The translations under genes were made by a program, and so were the position numbers. The notes under the pieces are model-generated. The model saw only the letters and a list, made by a program, of their open reading frames with translations. It was not told where the DNA came from and made no database searches. DNA of 64,000 nt, taken from contig QZKD01000038.1 of NCBI GenBank assembly GCA_003605085.1, positions 1 to 64,000 of the forward strand. The letters run 5' to 3'. Positions 27,282 to 35,634 of this stretch are shown in pieces. Positions within the stretch are counted from its first letter, which is position 1. Each line of letters opens with the position of its first letter. The DNA is from Acholeplasma sp. Lineage in GTDB: Bacteria > Bacillota_I > Bacilli_A > Acholeplasmatales > Acholeplasmataceae.

Positions 27282-28469
27282 ATGGCAACATTAAAACTTA
27301 AAGACATTAATAAAGTTTATCCTAATGGTGTTCAAGCGGTTTTCGATTTCAATCTTGACATTAGAGATAAAGAATTTATCGTTTTCGTCGGTCCATCAGG
27401 ATGTGGGAAATCAACCACACTTCGTATGATCGCAGGTCTTGAAGAAATCACTTCAGGCGAACTATATATTGATGAAGAACTCGTGAACGACAAAGCACCG
27501 AAAGATAGAAATATCGCGATGGTGTTCCAATCCTATGCGCTTTATCCTCACATGAGCGTCTATGATAACATGGCATTCGGTTTGAAATTAAGAAAAATGC
27601 CAAAAGACGTTATCAACGAAAAAGTTCAAGAAGCTGCTGATATTCTTGGCTTAACTCCATATTTAAAGCGTAAGCCAAAAGCTTTATCCGGTGGTCAAAG
27701 ACAACGTGTTGCCCTTGGTCGTGCGATCGTTCGTAATGCGAAGGTCTTCTTAATGGACGAACCTCTATCAAACCTTGATGCGAAACTTCGTGTTCAAATG
27801 AGAGGTGAGCTCATCAAGCTCCATAACAAGATTGAAACCACCACTATTTATGTCACCCATGACCAGATTGAAGCGATGACGATGGCAAGCCGTATCGTTG
27901 TTATGAAAGATGGATATATCATGCAAGTAGGTGCTCCAAAACAGATTTATGATAACCCCAACAACATGTTCGTTGCAGGCTTCATTGGAACTCCTCCTAT
28001 GAACTTTGTTCGTGGTACCGTAGGTAAAGATCAATTCTTTATTGCTGGCGATCATAAGATTAAAGTTCCTAATGACAAGTTTGAAATCATTCGTACCAAT
28101 GCTATGGTCGGTAAAGAAGTCGTTTTAGGTATTCGTCCTGAAGATATTCATGATGAACAAGTCGTTTTGGATACATATCCAGAAGCCGTTCTTGAAATCG
28201 TCGTCGATGTGGCTGAACTTTTAGGTTCTGAAACCAATCTTTATACCACCATCAATGGTCATAACGTCGTTGCAAGCATCAATGCACGTGCTGGTGTTCG
28301 TATTGGCGATAAGATGAAGTTAGCACTTGATATGAACAAATGTCATTTCTTCAATCCAGAAGATGAACAACGCCTCGTTTTAGTTGAAGAGGAATATCAA
28401 CCAAAGAAACCAGCAAAGAAAGCTGCTCCTGTTCAAGAAGAAGTACCAGCTAGCGAACCTCAAGCATAA
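27282..28469 (+). CDS. msmK: Sugar ABC transporter ATPase (MsmK/UgpC/MalK type), stand-alone
   Basis: 395 residues. Walker A GPSGCGKST, Q-loop FQSYALYPHMSVYDN, signature LSGGQRQRVALGRA, Walker B VFLMDEPLSNLD, H-loop THDQ, then the regulatory OB-type (TOBE) domain with GIRPEDI. This is the CUT1-family ATPase. No sugar permease or binding protein lies nearby, so it is probably a shared ATPase serving several sugar transporters, as MsmK does in streptococci. The last 25 residues (PKKPAKKAAPVQEEVP) are a low-complexity tail. A TATAAT at 27244-27249 is the likely -10. Confidence 0.9.
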   Translation: MATLKLKDINKVYPNGVQAVFDFNLDIRDKEFIVFVGPSGCGKSTTLRMIAGLEEITSGELYIDEELVNDKAPKDRNIAMVFQSYALYPHMSVYDNMAFGLKLRKMPKDVINEKVQEAADILGLTPYLKRKPKALSGGQRQRVALGRAIVRNAKVFLMDEPLSNLDAKLRVQMRGELIKLHNKIETTTIYVTHDQIEAMTMASRIVVMKDGYIMQVGAPKQIYDNPNNMFVAGFIGTPPMNFVRGTVGKDQFFIAGDHKIKVPNDKFEIIRTNAMVGKEVVLGIRPEDIHDEQVVLDTYPEAVLEIVVDVAELLGSETNLYTTINGHNVVASINARAGVRIGDKMKLALDMNKCHFFNPEDEQRLVLVEEEYQPKKPAKKAAPVQEEVPASEPQA

Positions 28470-28473
28470 CATT

Positions 28474-28498
28474 AAGGCCTTAAAGGCCTTTTTTTTTG
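28474..28498 (+). terminator. Terminator after msmK
   Basis: AAGGCCT-TAA-AGGCCTT stem followed by eight T. The T-run abuts the ribosome-binding site of the next gene. Confidence 0.85.
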
Positions 28499-28507
28499 GA
28501 GAAAACG

Positions 28508-28918
28508 ATGATGGAGTATATGAAGCATTGTCAAGAAGGAACACTCATTTATCATGATTATGGAAAAGAGATCATGAAGCACCGCATGCCGTGGATGATC
28601 AATCAATGGTGCTATCTACATTTGTTTAGTTATGAAGGATATCTAAAAGCAGTCAAGTTTCTATTAGGATATTCACATTCTGTGCCGCTTTATATGTGTG
28701 AAACAATGATGCTAATCCCTCTAGGAAGGATTCGAGACTATGATATGGTCTGGATTAACCATGCAGCAGTCAAATGCTTCTACACGAGGAATAATAACCT
28801 ATCTATCCACTTCATAAGTGGAAACATTTTTGAAATAAAACAGCCACAAAAAAGCTATGAATTACAAGTTATGAAACTAGAAAAAATTAGAAATACTAAA
28901 GTAAAACACTTTCATTGA
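28508..28918 (+). CDS. Short ComK-like protein (competence regulator family)
   Basis: 136 residues from the ATG at 28508 (GGAG 6 nt before it). The pattern follows ComK: a Cys, a Gly/Ser-Tyr-Glu-Gly region with basic residues (SYEGYLKAVKFLLGY, cf. SYAGRKAGT), a hydrophobic stretch ending in Pro (LIPLG, cf. LFPTLS), the invariant-looking VWINHAAVKCF (cf. GWISHVHVKEF), and IHFISGNIFEI (cf. VTFSNGKTMEL). It is about 55 residues shorter than B. subtilis ComK, lacking the C-terminal part and the N-terminal extension. If real, it is a minor-groove DNA-binding activator. Because the gene follows a terminator by nine bases its expression may depend on read-through. Confidence 0.55.
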   Translation: MMEYMKHCQEGTLIYHDYGKEIMKHRMPWMINQWCYLHLFSYEGYLKAVKFLLGYSHSVPLYMCETMMLIPLGRIRDYDMVWINHAAVKCFYTRNNNLSIHFISGNIFEIKQPQKSYELQVMKLEKIRNTKVKHFH

Positions 28919-28949
28919 CATTGATATAGTAAATGTTTAGAAATGGTGT

Positions 28950-28955
28950 TATAAT
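28950..28955 (+). promoter_or_regulatory. -10 element of the pgk operon
   Basis: Perfect TATAAT 50 bases before pgk. TTGACA at 28915-28920 is too far for a normal spacer (29 nt); no good -35 at 17 nt. Confidence 0.45.
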
Positions 28956-29004
28956 AAGAACGGCTAAAAACAAAGACAATGACATCATTTAAGGAGGAAT
29001 AATG

Positions 29005-30201
29005 ATGGCTAAAAAAACAGTAAAAGACATAAATGTCAAAGGCAAAAAAGTCTTGATTCGTGTCGATTTTAATGTGCCCATGAAAGATGGGATTATTACC
29101 GATGAAAATCGAATTGTTGAAGCATTACCAACGATTAAGTATGTATTAGAAAAGGGTGGTCGTGCCATCGTATTCTCACACTTAGGACGTGTGAAAGATG
29201 ACGCAGATCGCGCAAAGAACAGTCTAGAACCTGTTGCAAAACGCTTATCCGAACATTTAAATCAAAAAGTAAACTTCGTTCCATTTACACGTGGTATTGA
29301 ACTCGAAACTGCAGTCAACGCACTTAAAGATGGCGAAGTCTTAATGTTTGAAAACACCCGTTTTGAAGACATTAAGGGTAAAAAAGAATCGAACAATGAT
29401 CCTGAATTAGGCAAATACTGGGCATCTCTTGGTGATCTGTTCGTCAATGATGCTTTTGGAACCGCACATCGTGATGCTGCATCCAATGTCGGGATTGCTG
29501 CTCATATAAAATCCACAGTCGCTGGATTCTTACTAGAAAAAGAAATTAATTTTATCGGTGGAACATTAGAAAATCCAGCGCGTCCATTCGTCGCGATCTT
29601 AGGTGGTGCTAAAGTCTCTGATAAGATTGAAGTCATTCAAAATTTACTCAAAATTGCTGATAAAGTATTAATTGGTGGCGGGATGGCCTTTACCTTCTTT
29701 AAGGCGATGGGTTATGAAGTAGGCAAAAGCTTACTCGAAGTGGATAAGGTTGAACTTGCCAAAGAACTTCTCAAAGAAGCCAATGGTAAGATCGAACTCG
29801 GCAATGATGTATTCACAGGTAAAGCATTTGATCCTGAAACTGAACGTAATATTCGTCCAATTGATCAGATTCCAGCCGATGAACTTGGCCTAGATATCGG
29901 ACCCAACACCATCCAAATCTTTAAATCATATATTGAAAATGCGAAAACCGTCGTATGGAATGGACCGCTTGGTGTTTTTGAATTTGCGAAGTTTGCTGAA
30001 GGAACCAAGAGTGTTGCTTTAGCGATTGCATCCATCAAGGATCAGGCAACAACTATTATCGGTGGTGGCGACTCCGCTGCAGCAGTGATTCAATTTGGTT
30101 TAAGCGATGGCTTTACCCATATTTCCACGGGTGGTGGCGCATCCCTTGAATACCTCGAAGGAAAGGTTCTCCCAGGGATTGCATGCGTCGATGACAAATA
30201 A
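29005..30201 (+). CDS. pgk: Phosphoglycerate kinase
   Basis: 398 residues, standard length. [70 protein letters not shown] and GGGDSAAAV are all PGK motifs for substrate and nucleotide binding. It makes ATP in glycolysis. Start taken as the second ATG (29005), 7 nt after AAGGAGG. Heads the operon pgk-regulator-hpr-tpiA. Confidence 0.97.
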   Translation: MAKKTVKDINVKGKKVLIRVDFNVPMKDGIITDENRIVEALPTIKYVLEKGGRAIVFSHLGRVKDDADRAKNSLEPVAKRLSEHLNQKVNFVPFTRGIELETAVNALKDGEVLMFENTRFEDIKGKKESNNDPELGKYWASLGDLFVNDAFGTAHRDAASNVGIAAHIKSTVAGFLLEKEINFIGGTLENPARPFVAILGGAKVSDKIEVIQNLLKIADKVLIGGGMAFTFFKAMGYEVGKSLLEVDKVELAKELLKEANGKIELGNDVFTGKAFDPETERNIRPIDQIPADELGLDIGPNTIQIFKSYIENAKTVVWNGPLGVFEFAKFAEGTKSVALAIASIKDQATTIIGGGDSAAAVIQFGLSDGFTHISTGGGASLEYLEGKVLPGIACVDDK

Positions 30202-30740
30202 TGGACATCGGTAAAAAGATCAGAGCCCTTCGCCTAGGAAATAATCTCACCCAAGAAGAACTCGCCAATCGCTTAGAATTAACCAAAGGTTACATCTCAC
30301 AACTTGAAAATAATCTCACATCTCCCTCGATGCAAACTCTGTTTGCAATCTTGGAAGTATTAGGTACAGACATCCATGAATTTTTTAGCAAAGAAGAAGA
30401 GCAAACCGTAGTTTTCAAAAAAGAAGACTTTTATGTTAAAGAAAATGAAGAATTAAAGCATTTCATCAGTTGGATTGTCCCAAATGCGTTAAAATATGAA
30501 ATGGAACCCATCATTATTGATCTCGAACCAGGAGGTCAATCAGAGATTGATGATCCACACGCCGGGGAAGAATTCGGTTATGTACTCGAGGGACAAGTCA
30601 CCCTCGTGCTAAATAAAAAAAGACATATCATCAGAAAAGGCGAAACATTTTATTACTTAGCGAATAAAGAACACTACTTGATCAACCACAGCCATCAGAA
30701 CGCTAAAGTGCTATGGATTAGTACGCCACCAATGTTTTAA
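30201..30740 (+). CDS. XRE-family regulator with C-terminal cupin domain
   Basis: 179 residues. Residues 5-60 are a Cro/CI-type HTH (IRALRLGNNLTQEELANRLELTKGYISQLENN); residues about 105-175 form a cupin barrel (DPHAGEEFGYVLEGQVTLVLN, IRKGETFYYLANKEHYLINH) that would bind a small ligand. This architecture is found in PuuR/PotR-type regulators. The ATG overlaps the pgk stop by one base, so it is made with the glycolytic enzymes; its ligand and targets are not visible here. Confidence 0.85.
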   Translation: MDIGKKIRALRLGNNLTQEELANRLELTKGYISQLENNLTSPSMQTLFAILEVLGTDIHEFFSKEEEQTVVFKKEDFYVKENEELKHFISWIVPNALKYEMEPIIIDLEPGGQSEIDDPHAGEEFGYVLEGQVTLVLNKKRHIIRKGETFYYLANKEHYLINHSHQNAKVLWISTPPMF

Positions 30741-30752
30741 TGGAGGATATTT

Positions 30753-30998
30753 ATGGAAAAAGAAATTATGATTAGCAGTACCCAAGGTTTACACGCTGCC
30801 TTAGCAGCAAAAGTCGTTCAGACAGCATCCAAATATGCCGTAGAAATTGAACTACACTATCACAATAAGATTGTTGACCTCAAGTCAATTCTTGCGCTTA
30901 TGTCACTTGCAGTCCCTCATGGAGAAAACGTTAGAATTATTGCTCGTGGTACACGTGCTGAAGAAGCAATCAAAGACGTCGCATCCATTTTAGGATAA
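30753..30998 (+). CDS. HPr-like phosphocarrier with altered active site
   Basis: 81 residues, HPr fold. His14 (HPr His15) is present in TQGLHAALAAK, but the next residues are AALA instead of ARPA: the conserved Arg17 that stabilises the phosphohistidine, and Pro18, are lost. The regulatory serine (Ser45) lies in DLKSILALMSLAV, matching the HPr kinase site. This resembles the B. subtilis Crh protein in keeping only the regulatory serine side intact, though Crh loses the His instead. It may serve mainly as a CcpA co-repressor, or in weak PTS transfer. Encoded between two glycolytic genes, with GGAGG upstream. Confidence 0.85.
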   Translation: MEKEIMISSTQGLHAALAAKVVQTASKYAVEIELHYHNKIVDLKSILALMSLAVPHGENVRIIARGTRAEEAIKDVASILG

Positions 30999-31002
30999 GT
31001 CT

Positions 31003-31761
31003 ATGGCAAGAAAACCTTTAATTGCAGGGAACTGGAAAATGTATAAAACCAAAGATGATGCTCTAGCTTTCATCTATGCGGTCAATGTTGAAGTTCCCGA
31101 TCGTGATTTAGTTGAGTCAGTCATCTGTGCTCCAGCTATTTTCTTACGCGACTTAGTCAAACGTGAAGGCGAAAACTTACGCATTGGTGCACAAAATATG
31201 CATTATGCTGAAGAAGGTGCTTTCACGGGTGAAATTTCTGCAGCAATGCTCAAATCCTATGGTGTGGATTATGTTGTCATTGGACATAGTGAACGCCGTG
31301 CTTATTTTAATGAAACGGATGAAACTGTTAACCTAAAAGTTTTAACCGCTGTCAAAGAATCCATCACACCTATTATTTGTGTCGGTGAATCTTTGGAAAC
31401 AAGAGAAGAAGGAACAACGGACCGTTTTGTCAAAGCACAAGTCATTAAGGCCTATCGCAATTTATCGAGCGAAGATGCATTAAAAACAGTCATTGCTTAT
31501 GAACCTATTTGGGCGATTGGTACAGGTCGTACAGCAACTCCAGAACAAGCGAACGAAACCATTCAAGGTATTCGTTTAGTGATCCAAGAACTTTATGGTG
31601 ACGATGTGGCAAGTCAATTACGTATCCTCTATGGTGGTTCTGTGAATACCAAAAATGTGGAAAGTTTACTCTCTATGTCAGATATCGATGGCGCACTTGT
31701 AGGTGGAGCATCTTTAGATCCCAAATCGTATTTAACACTCGTACGTGCTGCATTAAAATAG
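31003..31761 (+). CDS. tpiA: Triosephosphate isomerase
   Basis: 252 residues, TIM barrel. Asn/Lys at AGNWKMY, catalytic His in VIGHSERR, catalytic Glu in AYEPIWAIGTG, phosphate-binding YGGSVN and ALVGGASL. Interconverts DHAP and glyceraldehyde 3-phosphate. Four bases after the HPr-like gene. The stop codon lies inside the operon terminator. Confidence 0.97.
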   Translation: MARKPLIAGNWKMYKTKDDALAFIYAVNVEVPDRDLVESVICAPAIFLRDLVKREGENLRIGAQNMHYAEEGAFTGEISAAMLKSYGVDYVVIGHSERRAYFNETDETVNLKVLTAVKESITPIICVGESLETREEGTTDRFVKAQVIKAYRNLSSEDALKTVIAYEPIWAIGTGRTATPEQANETIQGIRLVIQELYGDDVASQLRILYGGSVNTKNVESLLSMSDIDGALVGGASLDPKSYLTLVRAALK

Positions 31762-31781
31762 ACCCTAAGGGTCTTTTTTTT
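31760..31781 (+). terminator. Terminator of the pgk-tpiA operon
   Basis: AGACCC-TAA-GGGTCT stem plus T8, overlapping the tpiA stop codon. Confidence 0.85.
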
Positions 31782-31917
31782 CTTAAAGTCATTTACTGAT
31801 CAATGAGAATTTAAATGAAGATTTGATCATAAAATATCTTTTATGACACGCAATTGATGATAAAATATATTTACAGATGTAAGATATCGTAAAATAATGT
31901 AATTTAAGTGAAGTTGT

Positions 31918-31946
31918 TTGACCTCGCTTTTATTCACTGGTAAAAT
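31918..31946 (+). promoter_or_regulatory. Promoter of the two-gene membrane-protein unit
   Basis: TTGACC, 17-nt spacer, TAAAAT; 29 bases before the start codon at 31976. Confidence 0.75.
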
Positions 31947-31975
31947 GAGAACATACATGAAGTAGGGGGAATTTC

Positions 31976-32476
31976 ATGAAACGTATTATGTTTTTAAGTA
32001 TTTTTGTTGAATTACTGATGATTGTGATTCTAATAGGCTTCATCGTCCTTTATGGATTTTTGATTCGTCAATACGACGATTATTTTATCACCATCATCAT
32101 TGTCTTTATAATATTGACCTCAGGATTGTTTTATGCCAATGATGTTCTTCAAAGGCATTTAAACGATCAGGCTATTGGTAAACGCATTTTACTCAAAGAA
32201 GCCAAGATTCAAATACCATATCCTGCATCGTTTCCAATTAGTGAGATCAAGCGTAAAGCATTCCATCAGGTCTATATGTTTGAGGGTTTTGCAATCCCTG
32301 TTGAATTCGTTGAGAAGGTTGAAGGTAGACATGCATTTACGTATCCCATTCTCAATCATCCATTGACCGACGGGACATTTTATGAGGTGTTGGAGCATTA
32401 TCGCTATCACTATTTTTTAGTAAGAGATCTTCATCACAGACAGTACATTATTCATCGTAGACACATTGATAATTAA
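31976..32476 (+). CDS. Small membrane protein, two N-terminal helices
   Basis: 166 residues with hydrophobic segments at about 5-30 and 38-60, then a basic, His-rich cytoplasmic-type domain (HYRYHYFLVRDLHHRQYIIHRRHIDN). No family recognised. GGGGGA before the ATG is a usable ribosome site. Its layout and length match the next gene, suggesting an old duplication. Confidence 0.65.
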   Translation: MKRIMFLSIFVELLMIVILIGFIVLYGFLIRQYDDYFITIIIVFIILTSGLFYANDVLQRHLNDQAIGKRILLKEAKIQIPYPASFPISEIKRKAFHQVYMFEGFAIPVEFVEKVEGRHAFTYPILNHPLTDGTFYEVLEHYRYHYFLVRDLHHRQYIIHRRHIDN

Positions 32477-32491
32477 AGGAGATATGACATC

Positions 32492-32995
32492 ATGATTTAT
32501 CAATACATCCATCTCTTAAGACGACGTATGCTTATGTTTCATCTAATAGTCGCTATTGCATTGCTAATGTTTTATTATGGCATCCTGATATATTCAGATC
32601 CATCCTTTTGGTTTTATACCATTTTTCTCATGCTTTTTATCCTCTTGCTTACCTCACTTTTAGTTAGCATGAAAAAAATTAAACGCTCATTGAATGGAAA
32701 GATCATCAAAATGATTACTAATCAAGAAGTGATTCCATATCCACAAAAATTTAAAGACGATATGGTTGAAATCGGTGGCTTTTTCAAAGGCTATCGCTAT
32801 CGGAAACACATGATTCCTGATTATTTGGTTGAGTTTAGGGAAGGTAAAACACTTTACCTCTATCCTCATGTGACAGAAATCAGTGAATCGCCTTTAACGA
32901 TCATTCGAGTGCATCGCTTTGAACTCGCGCTCGTCAAGGATGAACAAGACAAAAAACGTATTGTTCATTTAAAAAATGTACAACTCGTCTCTTAA
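32492..32995 (+). CDS. Small membrane protein, probable distant paralogue of the preceding gene
   Basis: 167 residues, two hydrophobic segments (about 13-33 and 38-60) followed by a basic domain. Both proteins share a sequence order of helix pair, Lys/Arg-rich joint, an 'IPYP' motif (QIPYPASFP and VIPYPQKF), and a C-terminal 'LVRDLHHRQYIIH / LVKDEQDKKRIVH' strand. Function unknown. A strong terminator follows. Confidence 0.65.
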   Translation: MIYQYIHLLRRRMLMFHLIVAIALLMFYYGILIYSDPSFWFYTIFLMLFILLLTSLLVSMKKIKRSLNGKIIKMITNQEVIPYPQKFKDDMVEIGGFFKGYRYRKHMIPDYLVEFREGKTLYLYPHVTEISESPLTIIRVHRFELALVKDEQDKKRIVHLKNVQLVS

Positions 32996-32998
32996 TAT

Positions 32999-33025
32999 GC
33001 ACTCTGTTTGAGTGCTTTTTTTTTT
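32999..33025 (+). terminator. Terminator (plus strand)
   Basis: GCACTC / GAGTGC stem with loop TGTTT and ten T. Confidence 0.85.
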
Positions 33026-33058
33026 CGAAAAAAAAAGACCATTCATGAGAATGATCTT
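33026..33058 (-). terminator. rpsD terminator (minus strand)
   Basis: Stem AAGATCATTC / GAATGGTCTT (one G-T pair) with a short loop at 33035-33058, then a T-run on the minus strand (A at 33028-33036). Confidence 0.8.
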
Positions 33059-33065
33059 TTTCTGA

Positions 33066-33665
33066 TTAACGGTTGTAGAATTCAACGATCAGCTGTTCGT
33101 TAATTTCTTGTAGGATTTCATTGCGTTCTGGATAACGAACGAAAGTTCCTGTCATGGTGTCTTTGTCAAAGTTGACGAAATCAACGGATGCATATTGTCC
33201 TTCAAGTGCTTCTGTAACCACCTTAAGTCCACGAGAGGTTTCTTTGAGAGAAACTTTTTGTCCGGGAACTAAACGGTAGGATGGAATATCAACTTTGTTA
33301 CCATCGACCAAGAAATGACCGTGATTGACGAGTTGACGCGCTTGAGAACGAGTTTTAGCAAGACCTAAACGATAGACGACATTATCTAATCTTGATTCAA
33401 GCAACTTTAAGAAGTTTTCACCATGCTTACCTTCTCTAACATTCGCTTCTTCGAATGTCTTTCTGAATTGCTTTTCAGATATGCCATACGTAAATCTCAC
33501 CTTTTGTTTTTCATGAAGCTGCATACCATAGTCGGATTGTTTTGCACGACGTTGACCATGCTGACCGGGAGCGAAAGGACGCTTTTTAAGTTCCTTACCT
33601 GTTTCAGAAAGCGAATAACCAAGACGACGTGAAATTTTCCATGTGGATCCTGTGAAACGTGACAT
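33066..33665 (-). CDS. rpsD: Small ribosomal subunit protein uS4
   Basis: 199 residues from the ATG at 33665-33663, with AAAGGAGG 8 nt upstream; the longer frame is leader. S4 motifs: [15 protein letters not shown] near the start, KPFAPGQHG-type box, and the S4 RNA-binding domain with [31 protein letters not shown]. The zinc-finger cysteines seen in some S4 proteins are absent. Assembly-initiating 30S protein and, in Bacillus, its own translational repressor. Confidence 0.97.
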   Translation of the reverse strand: MSRFTGSTWKISRRLGYSLSETGKELKKRPFAPGQHGQRRAKQSDYGMQLHEKQKVRFTYGISEKQFRKTFEEANVREGKHGENFLKLLESRLDNVVYRLGLAKTRSQARQLVNHGHFLVDGNKVDIPSYRLVPGQKVSLKETSRGLKVVTEALEGQYASVDFVNFDKDTMTGTFVRYPERNEILQEINEQLIVEFYNR

Positions 33666-33810
33666 AATTTTTACCTCCTTTATAGTTTGGGTAGGCAAAA
33701 ACTGCAATGGATTTCATTCGCAAGTATCCCGATGTTCTGTTCGCCATTAAGCAGTAAATGGTTACTAAGGGCTCCAACTGGTAGGGATCGCATGACGATG
33801 AATCGCTTGC
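33666..33810 (-). promoter_or_regulatory. Structured rpsD leader (possible S4 autoregulation)
   Basis: Between the fRMsr gene and rpsD there are about 175 nt without a gene. On the minus strand GCAAG and ATCCC pair with a matching GGGAT-A-CTTGC (33810-33806 with 33724-33720; 33788-33784 with 33730-33726), enclosing a CCATT/AATGG hairpin. S4 is known to bind its own leader in Bacillus; identity here is inference. Confidence 0.4.
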
Positions 33811-33840
33811 CTGCTTTTTACCGACGCTTTTCATTTTACC

Positions 33841-34299
33841 CTATAGGGTAGCTTTTGTCAATTGTTTAATCAGTAATTTAACGAAATGCTCGAAAAAGAG
33901 AACGATATCGTCATCAAACCGGTTGATGATCGGACTATCGACGTCTAAAACGCCATATAATCGATCATTAAGATAAATGGGAACGACACATTCGGATTGA
34001 CTCATGGCATCGCATGCGATGTGGTTTTCGTGCTGATGCACGTCTTTAATGGTCATCGTCTTTTTCAAAAGTGCTGCTTCACCGCAGACGCCTTTTCCAA
34101 GCGGAATGAGGGAACACGCGACTTTTCCTTGAAAAGGACCTACGGTTAAATTGGTTCCATCATAAAGATAAAAACCAACCCAGTTAATATGATCGAAGGA
34201 TTGCTTGATCAATGCGGAAGCATTGGATAGAATGGCAATCTCATTGGGTTGTTCTTCAATTAAGGATTGCATTGTCTCTAAGATATCTTGATATTTCAT
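33841..34299 (-). CDS. Free methionine-(R)-sulfoxide reductase (GAF domain)
   Basis: 152 residues, one GAF domain. Cysteines at the fRMsr positions are visible: GKVACSLIPLGKGVCG and ACDAMSQSECVVPI; the GVLDVDSP strand is also typical. It reduces free Met-R-sulfoxide in the cytoplasm. Bacillus has the homologue ytsP next to rpsD, as here. It appears to be co-transcribed with rpsD, because no terminator separates them. Confidence 0.88.
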   Translation of the reverse strand: MKYQDILETMQSLIEEQPNEIAILSNASALIKQSFDHINWVGFYLYDGTNLTVGPFQGKVACSLIPLGKGVCGEAALLKKTMTIKDVHQHENHIACDAMSQSECVVPIYLNDRLYGVLDVDSPIINRFDDDIVLFFEHFVKLLIKQLTKATL

Positions 34300-34356
34300 G
34301 TTATCACCACCCTTATCATTATAGCATATGTGTGATAAAATAGACGTGGTGATGAC

Positions 34357-35634
34357 ATGACAAAACGCATTTTAGTTCGCTTTGGAGACATGATGCTCAA
34401 ACATCAAAATATCGGTTTTTTCATCAAAAAGGTTCGTGAGCATATGACCAAACGACTGAGCATTTTTAATGTTAGTTACACACTTAGACATGACCGAATT
34501 TTCATTGATTATGAAGATAAAGATGAAGCTGCTATCATCACCACCCTCAAGCGGATACCTGGAATTCTTGATTTTAGTATCGCCTATGTAACAACCCCCG
34601 ACTTAGAGGCTATCATTCAATTGGGTCGAGATATACTCAATCAGGAAATTAGCGCTGATGACGTTCGTTTTAAAATCGAAACTAAACGGCAAAATAAACG
34701 ATTTCCACTCACAAGTCAGGAGATTACACTTCATGTTTCCAAATTTATTATTGATAAAACGAAGTGGAAGATGAAAGTGGATCTTCATCATCCTGAGTTT
34801 ACACTTCACATCGAACTTCGACATGAAGCTGCATATCTTTACTTAAAACGGATTCAAGCTATGGGAGGTTTTCCCTTTGGTTCGCAAGGAAAAGGAACTC
34901 TGCTTTTAAGTGGAGGAATTGATAGCCCTGTGGCAGGATACCTTTCCATCAAACAGGGGATGGATCTTGAACTTCTGCATTTTGAATCGAGTCCCTTAAC
35001 ACCACTTGAATCGGTGGATAAAGTCATTCAACTAGCCAAAATTCTTGCTTGCTACACACCAAGTAAAACCATCACGCTTCATCTCGTCCCTTTTTATCCA
35101 ATTCATGATAAAATACTACATGATGTATTTCATCCTTACATCATTACTGTGATGAGGAGAATGATGTTTCGAATCGCTGAAACCATATCATTAAAAAGAA
35201 AAAATTTATGTTTGATTACTGGAGAATCTTTAGGACAAGTCGCTTCACAAACGATTCCTTCACTCAAGGTGATTGAAGAAGTCACGCATATTCCTATTTT
35301 GAGACCACTCATCACCTATGATAAACTTTCTGTAATCGATATAGCCAAAACAATTGGATCTTATGAGATATCGATTCAGCCTTATGAAGATTGTTGTAGT
35401 ATTTATGTGCCAAAGCAGCCAGTAACTAAACCTGTTTCACGCTTAGCTTTAACGTATGAAGCAAAAGTCAATCAAGAAGAATTTTTGAATGAAGCGATTG
35501 CACATATGCAAACACTCACGATTGGCGAAGATTTTCCATATCGACTTTCGTCTTTCGGTATTCAAATCAAAGATGCTTTGCATGCATTATCTATGGAGTT
35601 GAAGACAACTGATGATCACATCCAAACAAAATAA
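34357..35634 (+). CDS. thiI: tRNA 4-thiouridine synthase ThiI (without rhodanese domain)
   Basis: 425 residues: an N-terminal ferredoxin-like plus THUMP region (to about 165) and a PP-loop ATPase with LLSGGIDSPVAGY. ETRHEAA-type (HIELRHEAAYLY) and GESLGQVASQT blocks are ThiI-specific. The C-terminal PYEDCCSIYVPKQP carries Cys but no rhodanese domain, as in Bacillus. It adenylates and sulfurates U8 of tRNA. The sulfur donor may be SufS (21913), since no NifZ-type desulfurase is adjacent. Overlaps the next gene by 23 bases. Confidence 0.93.
   Translation: MTKRILVRFGDMMLKHQNIGFFIKKVREHMTKRLSIFNVSYTLRHDRIFIDYEDKDEAAIITTLKRIPGILDFSIAYVTTPDLEAIIQLGRDILNQEISADDVRFKIETKRQNKRFPLTSQEITLHVSKFIIDKTKWKMKVDLHHPEFTLHIELRHEAAYLYLKRIQAMGGFPFGSQGKGTLLLSGGIDSPVAGYLSIKQGMDLELLHFESSPLTPLESVDKVIQLAKILACYTPSKTITLHLVPFYPIHDKILHDVFHPYIITVMRRMMFRIAETISLKRKNLCLITGESLGQVASQTIPSLKVIEEVTHIPILRPLITYDKLSVIDIAKTIGSYEISIQPYEDCCSIYVPKQPVTKPVSRLALTYEAKVNQEEFLNEAIAHMQTLTIGEDFPYRLSSFGIQIKDALHALSMELKTTDDHIQTK

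Noticed and set aside
28915-28955. TTGACA plus TATAAT as pgk promoter
   Set aside because: Spacer of 29 nt is too long.
33666-33834. Coding frame upstream of rpsD
   Set aside because: No ribosome site or family similarity; the region is better explained as leader RNA.
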